From an uncultured Aquimarina sp. (GTDB taxonomy: Bacteria; Bacteroidota; Bacteroidia; Flavobacteriales; Flavobacteriaceae): a stretch of 64,000 nt of DNA. Positions 36,246-43,652 of this stretch are shown piece by piece. Position numbers and translations under genes: made by a program. How positions within the stretch are numbered: the first letter of the stretch is position 1; each line of letters begins with the position of its first letter. The notes under the pieces are model-generated. The model was not told the DNA's origin. It was given only the letters and a program-made list of their open reading frames with translations, and made no database searches. The DNA lies in assembly GCA_947498815.1 (NCBI GenBank), contig CANMLU010000009.1, forward strand, positions 1-64,000, written 5' to 3'.

Positions 36246-38201
36246 ATGACTTCAAAAAAAGAAACTGTTTGGTACAAGGTGCTAAGCAATAAGGACAAAC
36301 TTCCAGAGGGTAGAGTACAAACAGTTACTGCAGGTCATCAAGGGATTTGCTTAACTCATTTTGAAGGTAAGTTCTCTGCTCTGGACAATAAATGTCCTCA
36401 TCAAGGTGGGCCACTTGGAGAAGGATCTATAGAAAATGGATTATTACGATGCCCATGGCATGGTTGGGATTTTCATCCATGTACAGGATTACCTCCTGGA
36501 GGATATGACGATGGAGTCACTACTTTTGAAGTTAAAGAAGAAGGCAATGCCGTTTATGTAGGTATTCCTGAAGAACCCGTTCACGAAGAAACGGTTTCTG
36601 ATGTGATGGTTCAAACTATGGTGAACTGGGGAGTTAACACGGTTTTTGGCATGGTAGGTCATAGTAATCTTGGTGTTGCAGATGCTATGAGAAGGCAAGA
36701 AAAAGAAGGAAAGCTAAAATATATTGGTGTGCGACATGAAGGTGCTGCAGCCTTTGCAGCTTCTGGATATGCAAAACTTACCGGGCAGCCAGCAGTTTGT
36801 TTCGGAATTGCCGGCCCAGGAGCCACAAATATGTTTACCGGTATGTGGGATGCCAAAGTAGATCGTGCTCCCCTGCTGGCCTTATCTGGCCAAGTAAATA
36901 CTCAAGTAGTAGGTACGGGAGCTTTTCAAGAAGTAGATCTGGTTAAAGCATTTAATACCGTGGCAGAGTTTAATCACGCTGTACATCTTAATTCTAATCA
37001 TAGTGAACTGATGTCCCTAGCAATAAAGCATACCCTTATAAAAAGAGATGTTTCTCACTTAACGTTTCCAGATGAAGTTGCTTTTACCAAAAAACCTGCT
37101 AAAGAAAAAGCACAAACTCCAGAGAATCGGATTACTCCATTTAATATTTCTCCTCCCAAAGAAATGGTAGAGAAAGCAACTACGATGATTTTATCTTCGA
37201 AAAGACCAGTCATCATTGTTGGTCATGGTGCTCGTTTTAATATGAGCAGCATTATTACATATGCTAAGACATTAAACTGCCCCGTAATCACTACATTTAA
37301 AGGAAAAGGACTTATTGCTGATCATCACGAATTAGGATGTGGAGTATTAGGGCGAAGTGGAACACCTATTGCATCGTGGTTTATGAATGAAAGTGATTTG
37401 CTCATTGTATTTGGTGCTTCTTTTTCAAATCACACGGGTATCACACCAAAAAAACCGATTATTCAGGTAGATTTTGATCCAATGGCTTTAAGTAAATTCC
37501 ATAAAGTGGATGCAGCATTATGGGGAGAGATTTCAGAAACTCTAGAAATCCTTGAAGAAAAAACAAAAGGAAAAACGAACACCACAGATCAACGATCAGA
37601 AATAGTAGAGCGTTGGGAACTTTGGAAAGAAGAAAAACAAAGTCGTTTGAGAGATAATAGCAGCAAAGGTTTAAGTTCTATAGCAGTTTTTGATGCAATG
37701 AATCAGACAACTCCAGAAAATGCTGTTATTGCGGTGGATGTTGGAAACAACACCTACTCTTTTGGAAGGTATTTTGAACCCATACATCAATCTATCTTAA
37801 TGTCGGGATATTTAGGGTCGATAGGATTTGCGTTACCCGCGGCTATGGGTGCTTGGGCAGCACAAGGACACGAACGTCCAATCTGGTCTGTATCCGGAGA
37901 TGGAGGGCTTGGCCAATACCTAACCGAAATTACAACCTTGGTAAAATATAATATGAATATCAAACATATCGTATTAAACAACTCTGAATTGGGTAAAATT
38001 TCCAAGGAACAAAAAGCTGCAGAATTAGATGTTTGGCAAACCGCTTTAAAAAATCCAAGTTTTGCTCAATTTGCGACAAATTGCGGTGCACTAGGGGTTC
38101 GAGTAGAAAAAATTGAGGACCTCATCCCTGCAATGGAAAAAGTTCGTGATCATGATGGCCCGGCTTTATTAGAAGTTATTACCGATGTGAATCTGATCTA
38201 A
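36246..38201 (+). CDS. Rieske-domain fusion to ThDP-dependent (pyruvate oxidase-like) enzyme
   Basis: A 651-residue fusion. Residues 1-108 are a Rieske domain with C50-x-H52 and C69-x-x-H72 ('CPWHGWDF'). Residues 115-651 are a complete ThDP enzyme of the acetolactate synthase/pyruvate oxidase family: the N-terminal Pyr domain with 'RHEGAAAFAASGYAKLTG' and activating Glu165, a central Rossmann-like domain ('KRPVIIVGHGARF'), and the PP domain with 'SGDGGLGQYLTEI' and 'NNSELGKI'. A 2-oxo-acid decarboxylase or oxidase whose electrons leave via the attached Rieske cluster is plausible; substrate unknown. Last gene of the operon. Confidence 0.92.
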   Translation: MTSKKETVWYKVLSNKDKLPEGRVQTVTAGHQGICLTHFEGKFSALDNKCPHQGGPLGEGSIENGLLRCPWHGWDFHPCTGLPPGGYDDGVTTFEVKEEGNAVYVGIPEEPVHEETVSDVMVQTMVNWGVNTVFGMVGHSNLGVADAMRRQEKEGKLKYIGVRHEGAAAFAASGYAKLTGQPAVCFGIAGPGATNMFTGMWDAKVDRAPLLALSGQVNTQVVGTGAFQEVDLVKAFNTVAEFNHAVHLNSNHSELMSLAIKHTLIKRDVSHLTFPDEVAFTKKPAKEKAQTPENRITPFNISPPKEMVEKATTMILSSKRPVIIVGHGARFNMSSIITYAKTLNCPVITTFKGKGLIADHHELGCGVLGRSGTPIASWFMNESDLLIVFGASFSNHTGITPKKPIIQVDFDPMALSKFHKVDAALWGEISETLEILEEKTKGKTNTTDQRSEIVERWELWKEEKQSRLRDNSSKGLSSIAVFDAMNQTTPENAVIAVDVGNNTYSFGRYFEPIHQSILMSGYLGSIGFALPAAMGAWAAQGHERPIWSVSGDGGLGQYLTEITTLVKYNMNIKHIVLNNSELGKISKEQKAAELDVWQTALKNPSFAQFATNCGALGVRVEKIEDLIPAMEKVRDHDGPALLEVITDVNLI

Positions 38202-38344
38202 TGAAAAAAAGTTGCTGGAAATATGAAATAAATACAACTATTTAATTTGCTGTTTACCTTAACTTATACAAGTATATCTGAAACTTGTACTTAATGTGAT
38301 TGGAGATTTCACCGAATATATATTAATGTAAAACCTTAGAAACT

Positions 38345-39586
38345 ATGTTACAATCTTTCAGTATTATATTTGCAATAGCTTCTTTTTATAGTTACATAAA
38401 TTATAAATGGTTAAAACTTCCAACCACTATTGGATTGATGTTAATGAGTTTGGCTACTATTATTATTATCACAATAAGTAAGAGTATTATTCCTGGGGTT
38501 TATCAATTTTTTTGTGATATCGTTACAAATTCAGACTTCAAAACATTGCTCCTTGATGGTATACTAAGCTTTCTTCTTTTTGCTGGAGCATTACATGTTA
38601 ATATCGATGATCTGTCCAAAGAAAAATGGTCTATAGTTTTGTTTGCTACATTGGGTGTACTTATTTCAACCTTTCTAGTAGGCGGGCTAACCTTTGGAGT
38701 TTCTCAATTACTGGGTCTTAATTTACCTTTTTTACATGCATTATTGTTCGGTGCATTAATTTCTCCTACAGACCCAATTGCAGTAATGGCTATTCTCAAA
38801 AAAGCAAATATCGCTAAAAGTTTGGGGATGAAAATTGAGGGAGAATCGTTATTTAATGATGGAATTGGTGTAGTTGTATTTTCGGGGATCTTGATTCTTG
38901 CAGGGATGGGAGAACATCCTGTTGAAGGATCTGTTGGAACAGAAATCGGAAAACTGTTTTTAGAAGAAGCCGTTGGAGGGATTGTATACGGAGCCATTCT
39001 GGGTTATCTTGGATATCGATGCATAAAATCAGTGAACGAGAATCCACAATTATCGGTTATGATAAGCCTTGCAATTGTGATGGGAGGATATTCATTTGCT
39101 TCTTTAATTCATGTTTCGGGCCCCCTAGCAATGGTGGTTGCCGGAATACTGATAGGAAATAAAATAAACATTAAAGAAAATATCGGGACAACAAGAAAAA
39201 TGCTTAATGATATTTGGGAAGTACTTGATGATGTTTTTAATGGTATTTTATTTGTGCTTATTGGTTTAGCTATACACCTTTTAAAATTTGATATTAATCA
39301 TCTTATTTTGGGCATAAGCGCAATCTTAATTGTATTAATTTCTAGATTCATCTCAGTACTTATACCGTATTCACTGTTAAAACATTCGGAAAACAGCCCA
39401 ATAAAAACAGTCACTACATTAACCTGGGGTGGATTGCGAGGTGGTATTTCCATCGCTTTGGCACTAAGTCTAAATGAAAATTCTTCTTCTGAAGTAATTC
39501 TTTATATCACCTATGTTGTAGTATTATTTTCGATTATTGTACAAGGATTAAGTATAGGGAAATTGGTAAAAAAATTATACAAATAA
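38345..39586 (+). CDS. CPA1-type sodium/proton antiporter
   Basis: A 413-residue membrane protein with about 12 helices. The core CPA1 motifs are '[18 protein letters not shown]' (about 137-154) and '[17 protein letters not shown]' (about 164-180), with the two transport Asp residues in 'TDP' and 'FNDG'. It resembles NhaP/CvrA-type exchangers and lacks the C-terminal TrkA domain of the longer ones. It lies 143 bases after the Rieske-ThDP gene; it may be read through or have its own promoter. Confidence 0.92.
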   Translation: MLQSFSIIFAIASFYSYINYKWLKLPTTIGLMLMSLATIIIITISKSIIPGVYQFFCDIVTNSDFKTLLLDGILSFLLFAGALHVNIDDLSKEKWSIVLFATLGVLISTFLVGGLTFGVSQLLGLNLPFLHALLFGALISPTDPIAVMAILKKANIAKSLGMKIEGESLFNDGIGVVVFSGILILAGMGEHPVEGSVGTEIGKLFLEEAVGGIVYGAILGYLGYRCIKSVNENPQLSVMISLAIVMGGYSFASLIHVSGPLAMVVAGILIGNKINIKENIGTTRKMLNDIWEVLDDVFNGILFVLIGLAIHLLKFDINHLILGISAILIVLISRFISVLIPYSLLKHSENSPIKTVTTLTWGGLRGGISIALALSLNENSSSEVILYITYVVVLFSIIVQGLSIGKLVKKLYK

Positions 39587-39592
39587 GAAATA

Positions 39593-39707
39593 ATGGCCAA
39601 ATCGAATAAAAAAATTAAAAAGCTTGAGAATTGGGATCATCCTTTCTATAATTGCCTTTATCTTATGTCACTTATTTTTTGGAGGATATTATGAAGTGTT
39701 TATATAA
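39593..39707 (+). pseudogene. Frameshifted small single-TM protein
   Basis: The frame starting with ATG at 39593 reads 'MAKSNKKIKK' and then leaves into unlikely sequence. Removing one A from the A-run at about 39618-39622 continues into 'LRIGIILSIIAFILCHLFF' and 'GGYYEVFI' with stop at 39705, a convincing basic N-terminus plus one TM helix. It starts 6 bases after the antiporter stop. Either a one-base indel (real or sequencing) or slippage on the A-run explains it. Confidence 0.4.
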
Positions 39708-40383
39708 AATTAGTTATACCTATTAGTTTCTTCATGTCTTTAATTGTAATTTCACTTCCCTTAACATCAATAACTTTTTCTTCCTTGAAATCATGCAATA
39801 CTCTAACCAAAGATTCTATAGATGTACCAACAATATTACTAAGGTCTCTCCTAGATAATTTAATACAATGATCATTAAAAAACTGTTCTAATTTTATAAT
39901 GGACAAAGCTGTTCTTTCTCTTACACTATGCTGGGCCAGAATCTTCGAATTATTAATAAATACACCAAATTCGTGACTAATACTTTTTAAAAGACGATGA
40001 AGTATTTTTTGATTGTTTTCAATAATCGAATAGAATACCTTTTTAGGGATTAAATCAAATGAGCAATCTGTAAGACAAGCTGCAGAGTGTGAATATGTTT
40101 CTTTACTCAATAAGCTATGATATCCAAAGATTTCATTTTCTTTTATTAAATAAAAAATATGTTCTTTACCATTTACACCTTCGGTATATTTTTTCACTTT
40201 ACCTGTCTTTAGTATATATAACCCTATCGGGATAGTCCCTTCATGAAATATGACTTGTCCTTTTTTTAGGTTCAAAACAGTTTTATTCTCTTCTATTAGT
40301 TCCAGGACATGCTCTGGAAGGCTTTCTAGTACGGTTTCATTTATAAACGAATACCGCTTGTGTGGGAATAGGGTATTAATCAT
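39700..40383 (-). CDS. Crp/Fnr family regulator, paralogue of 41671-42357
   Basis: A 227-residue protein with effector-domain features ('LKKGQVIFHEGTIPIGLYIL', 'GKEHIFYL') and a C-terminal winged helix ('LSRRDLSNIVGTSIESLVRVL'). It lacks the four-Cys N-terminal cluster of E. coli Fnr, so it is not a direct Fe-S oxygen sensor of that type. Very close in sequence to the protein at 41671; both start MINTLFP. The pair brackets the carbonic anhydrase gene. Its end overlaps the frameshifted small gene in the opposite strand. Confidence 0.92.
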   Translation of the reverse strand: MINTLFPHKRYSFINETVLESLPEHVLELIEENKTVLNLKKGQVIFHEGTIPIGLYILKTGKVKKYTEGVNGKEHIFYLIKENEIFGYHSLLSKETYSHSAACLTDCSFDLIPKKVFYSIIENNQKILHRLLKSISHEFGVFINNSKILAQHSVRERTALSIIKLEQFFNDHCIKLSRRDLSNIVGTSIESLVRVLHDFKEEKVIDVKGSEITIKDMKKLIGITNFI

Positions 40384-40584
40384 GACGATGGTTAGGTTAG
40401 TTTATTTAATATCAGTTAGCTCCAAAACAAACAAAACATAAAACTCTCAATACTAACATAATAACGAATAAATATAAGATTTATTTATTCATATCTGATA
40501 CGTCGGAGTAAAGAAATTTTGAGAGTAGAAATACTCCTAGAGTAAATGCCTATTAAACCGTTTTCTGATCACCCAAAACAAAAC

Positions 40585-40620
40585 TCAAAAAACCACCTTA
40601 TTAGTAATAAGGTGGCTCTT
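40585..40620 (-). terminator. Intrinsic terminator of the carbonic anhydrase gene
   Basis: ccaccttatt pairs with aataaggtgg around three bases; on the minus strand it is followed by six T. It lies 35 bases past the stop at 40655. Confidence 0.85.
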
Positions 40621-40654
40621 GTATGGGTTCGAGTTTTGACTATATAATTGGGGG

Positions 40655-41503
40655 TTAGTCATTGGTACTCACAACCCTACCATTAAGTGCTTGTATGGGT
40701 CTAAAATTTTCATGCATAATACCGGCAAACCTTTCTAACTGCTGATGTGATGCTTCAACAGTTTTTTTGACCACATACCAAGTAACAATTTCTGAACAAG
40801 CCGGTGTTGTTAATGATCCACCATAGGTATAAAATTCCAAATCACTTGGTAACATATCTTTAATATGATATTTTTTACTACTTATATACTGATCATCTTC
40901 AAGTTTGGGAAGGTTATTCATAAATCGATTCAACTCTCTATTTGTTCTTCCTTCTTTAAAGAAAATACCAATCACTGCCAATAATTTAGTAATGGGGTCT
41001 TGATGCACTAAATGCATTTCCATTGGATATTGAACTCCATTTATAGTATGTTCACTACCCGTATGAAAATGAAACTGCAAAAGGTTATAATCAATATTAT
41101 TTAAAGAAGCCGAACTACCCGTATCATAATTAAATTGAATGGTGTGACCATTATTAAAAATATCTGTTTCACTACTGGTATAGTTAAGATTGATATTGTT
41201 CATATTATCATCTTCAATCACAGAATTAGTTATGATGTTAATTGGAGATTGTGAATTTCCGGCGCAATCCTTCCAATCTTCTCCGCATAGATCTTCCCAA
41301 AATTCTGGCCCATCCATACCTTCATACTCAAAATGACAATCTGATGAAGCTTCACGACCAAAAAAAGCATTGGAAAGGCTAGTTTCATCATATTTAGAAA
41401 CTTCTTGATTTTGATCTTGTTCATCGATTTGCTCATTTTCACAAGAAGTAAAAACCGAGATCAAACCTAATACTAATGCATACTTAAAAATTTTAGTTTT
41501 CAT
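40655..41503 (-). CDS. Alpha-carbonic anhydrase lipoprotein
   Basis: A 282-residue alpha-class carbonic anhydrase hydrating CO2 to bicarbonate. The lipobox is at Cys21. The zinc ligands are H145 and H147 in 'LLQFHFHTGSEH' and H164 in 'EMHLVH'; 'NSQSPINI' at 83-90 and 'YGGSLTTPACSE' near 228-239 are family signatures. The anchor places it in the periplasm or outer membrane. A -7 element (41533-41540, minus strand) preceded by an FNR-type box in a long palindrome lies upstream, so oxygen- or redox-linked control is likely. It is flanked by two paralogous Crp/Fnr genes on the same strand. Confidence 0.95.
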   Translation of the reverse strand: MKTKIFKYALVLGLISVFTSCENEQIDEQDQNQEVSKYDETSLSNAFFGREASSDCHFEYEGMDGPEFWEDLCGEDWKDCAGNSQSPINIITNSVIEDDNMNNINLNYTSSETDIFNNGHTIQFNYDTGSSASLNNIDYNLLQFHFHTGSEHTINGVQYPMEMHLVHQDPITKLLAVIGIFFKEGRTNRELNRFMNNLPKLEDDQYISSKKYHIKDMLPSDLEFYTYGGSLTTPACSEIVTWYVVKKTVEASHQQLERFAGIMHENFRPIQALNGRVVSTND

Positions 41504-41532
41504 AATAAGTTGATTTTGTGTTACTAATGACT

Positions 41533-41540
41533 CAAATGTA
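41533..41540 (-). promoter_or_regulatory. Candidate -7 element TACATTTG for the carbonic anhydrase
   Basis: Read on the minus strand it matches TAnnTTTG, 29 bases before the gene start. The centre of the FNR-type box at 41585-41598 is 58.5 bases upstream of its last base, the same distance as at 42557. Confidence 0.65.
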
Positions 41541-41567
41541 TTTTCTTATTATGATTTAAAACGGCCT

Positions 41568-41615
41568 ATTAGTCAATGAAGGAATTGATAAATATCAATT
41601 CCTTCATTGACTAAT
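41568..41615. promoter_or_regulatory. 23-bp perfect palindrome around an FNR-type box
   Basis: The arms 41568-41590 and 41593-41615 are perfectly complementary with a 2-base centre. The centre contains TTGAT-AAAT-ATCAA (41585-41598), a perfect FNR-family site. It lies between the stop of the Crp/Fnr gene at 41671 and the carbonic anhydrase promoter, and could also act as a terminator, though no T-run follows. Confidence 0.75.
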
Positions 41616-41670
41616 GTTACTATTCTACTTTGGAAAACTAAATATGAAGGCGATTATGTTTTAATAGTTT

Positions 41671-42357
41671 TTATATAAAATTAGACGCTCTAACTAATTT
41701 TTCTATGTCCTTGACTATGATAGTACTTTCTTTTAGTTCAATTGCCTCCTCTTCTTTAAAATCGTGTAGTGTCCTAACCAATGATTCTATAGATGTACCA
41801 ACAATACTACTATGGTCTTTTCTCGACAATTTGATACAACTATTATTATCAAAAAATCGTTCTAATTTTATAATCGACAATGCTGTTCTTTCTCTAACAC
41901 TATGCTGAGCTAAAATCCTTGTATTGTTAGTGAATACACCAAATTCATGACTTATACTTTTTAAAAGGCGGTGCAACATTTTATGGTCATTTTCGATCAT
42001 TGAAAGAAATACTTCTTTTGGAATCAGATCAAACTCACAATCTGTCAAACAAGCCGTACTATGAGCATACGTTTCTTTACTCAGTAAACAATGATAACCA
42101 AGAATTTCGTTTTCTTTGGCCAAGTAGAAGATATGTTCTTTACCATTTAACCCAGTAGCGTACTTTTTGACTTTACCAGCTTTTAATATATACACACCAG
42201 TAGGGATGGTAGCTTCATAAAACAAAACTTGGCGTTTTTTTAATTTTATAGAAATTTTCCTTTTTTCAATTAAAGAGATCAAATTACTCGAAAGGTCTTC
42301 TAAAATGGAATCGTTTGTAAAAGAATACCGCTTACAGGGGAAAAGAGTATTAATCAT
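41671..42357 (-). CDS. Crp/Fnr family regulator, paralogue of 39700-40383
   Basis: A 228-residue protein with the same layout as its paralogue: effector domain ('LKKRQVLFYEATIPTGVYIL'), dimer helix ('NTRILAQHSVRERTALSIIK') and winged helix ('LSRKDHSSIVGTSIESLVRTL'). Many differences are conservative, pointing to a local duplication. It is a candidate for binding the FNR-type boxes next to it, and is divergent from the membrane-protein gene at 42639. Confidence 0.92.
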   Translation of the reverse strand: MINTLFPCKRYSFTNDSILEDLSSNLISLIEKRKISIKLKKRQVLFYEATIPTGVYILKAGKVKKYATGLNGKEHIFYLAKENEILGYHCLLSKETYAHSTACLTDCEFDLIPKEVFLSMIENDHKMLHRLLKSISHEFGVFTNNTRILAQHSVRERTALSIIKLERFFDNNSCIKLSRKDHSSIVGTSIESLVRTLHDFKEEEAIELKESTIIVKDIEKLVRASNFI

Positions 42358-42498
42358 GAGAGTAATGTTAAGTTAAGACTGTGTATATATAACAAGTTCA
42401 ACATAAAAATCCCTTTTCATATTTCAGGTTTTTATGAATAAATGAAAAAGCGTTTCATTTACACAAAATCTTGATTGTCAGTATTTAAGATTAAAAAA

Positions 42499-42512
42499 TT
42501 GATATATATCAA
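42499..42512. promoter_or_regulatory. FNR-type box TTGATATATATCAA
   Basis: A perfect match to TTGAT-N4-ATCAA in the divergent region between the Crp/Fnr gene and the gene at 42639, centred 58.5 bases before the end of the -7 element at 42557-42564 (about -65 from a likely transcript start). Confidence 0.7.
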
Positions 42513-42556
42513 TGTTATTATTGATTTATGTCTGGTTTTGTAGTTTCTTAAGAAGT

Positions 42557-42564
42557 TATATTTG
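42557..42564 (+). promoter_or_regulatory. Candidate promoter TATATTTG
   Basis: It matches TAnnTTTG with a possible -33 element ttttg at 42536-42540 (16-base spacing), 74 bases before the start of the gene at 42639. Confidence 0.65.
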
Positions 42565-42638
42565 ATTTAACCCATTTTCTGGGTATAATTAATGGGGTTT
42601 TATTTATTTTTAACCTAACTAACCTTTTACCTCAAACA

Positions 42639-43538
42639 ATGACAGAATCATCTAACCTGCAGGGCAAATTAATTTCTATTTTAAAGCTTTCTACTTTCCT
42701 AATTTTTCTGGGTAGAGCCTATCAACATATCGTTTGGGATGCACCTTATAGAACCTTTTTATGGGATGAAGCTATTCTAAAAGGGATTGTTGAAAATATT
42801 TTTGAGGTAACATGGAATGACTATGTAACCAGTCTTTCTGCAGCGAGTACTATTTCTTTTTCTATAAAAGCGATTGGTGTTTTTTACCTTCTTTGCGCTA
42901 TTGTTGCTTTACTCATTAAACCCCATATGAAAAGACTTGGTAAATTCTTTTTACTGGGCGGAAGTATAGGACTTTTCATTCTAGCTATTTTGTATTGTAA
43001 GGAAAAATTCTTGCATGTAGGGCAATTTTTTGAATATATGATTCAGTTCATGACTCCTGTATTACTCTATATGATGTTGTTTACTACTATTGAATTTAAA
43101 AAAATACGCTTAATTGCATTAATAGCCATTGCATTAACTTTTAGCTGCCACGGTCTGTACGCTATCGGATACTATCCTAGACCAGGAACTTTTATCGATA
43201 TGACATTAAATACATTACCAATTAGTGAACCTAGTGCACATACTATGCTTAAGGTTGCCGGGATTTTGGATTTTATAGTCGCTATTGCAATTTTTATTCC
43301 CAGAATATCATATGCAGCTTTAGTATATGCGTTTGTTTGGGGCGGGCTTACCGCTATGGCGCGATTAGTTGGGCATTTTCATATTGAGTTTTTATGGAAC
43401 TCATTCAGTCAATGGACCTGGGAAATGTTAATTAGATTACCGCATGCACTTATTCCTCTATTTGTATTAATTGCAGATCGTCCTGAAGCACGATTTTTGA
43501 AGAGACTACCTTTTTGGAAAAGAACACAAACTATCTAG
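42639..43538 (+). CDS. Polytopic membrane protein under FNR-type control
   Basis: I do not recognise this 299-residue protein. It has about eight hydrophobic segments (for example 14-30, 80-98, 106-122, 128-150, 155-175, 205-225, 228-246, 270-288) with short loops. Conserved-looking His residues occur at 'QHIVW', 'SCHGLY', 'GHFHIEF' and 'PHALIP', which could bind haem or metal. The upstream FNR-type box and -7 element are spaced exactly as those of the carbonic anhydrase gene, so the two are probably co-regulated. Function unknown. Confidence 0.8.
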   Translation: MTESSNLQGKLISILKLSTFLIFLGRAYQHIVWDAPYRTFLWDEAILKGIVENIFEVTWNDYVTSLSAASTISFSIKAIGVFYLLCAIVALLIKPHMKRLGKFFLLGGSIGLFILAILYCKEKFLHVGQFFEYMIQFMTPVLLYMMLFTTIEFKKIRLIALIAIALTFSCHGLYAIGYYPRPGTFIDMTLNTLPISEPSAHTMLKVAGILDFIVAIAIFIPRISYAALVYAFVWGGLTAMARLVGHFHIEFLWNSFSQWTWEMLIRLPHALIPLFVLIADRPEARFLKRLPFWKRTQTI

Positions 43539-43600
43539 ATTATATTACATAAACTATTACGCTTAATAAGCATCTAGATAAATTCAAGTATATGTAAAAA

Positions 43601-43628
43601 AACTGCCTGAAATTTCTTCCAGGCAGTT
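43601..43628 (-). terminator. Intrinsic terminator of the subtilase gene
   Basis: aactgcctg pairs with caggcagtt and, on the minus strand, is followed by a run of T. It lies 25 bases after the stop at 43653. Confidence 0.85.
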
Positions 43629-43652
43629 CAAAACAAATTAAAAGCAAAAGTT

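Noticed and set aside
36246-38201. Housekeeping acetolactate synthase (ilvB)
   Set aside because: The N-terminal Rieske domain and the lack of ilv neighbours argue against branched-chain synthesis.
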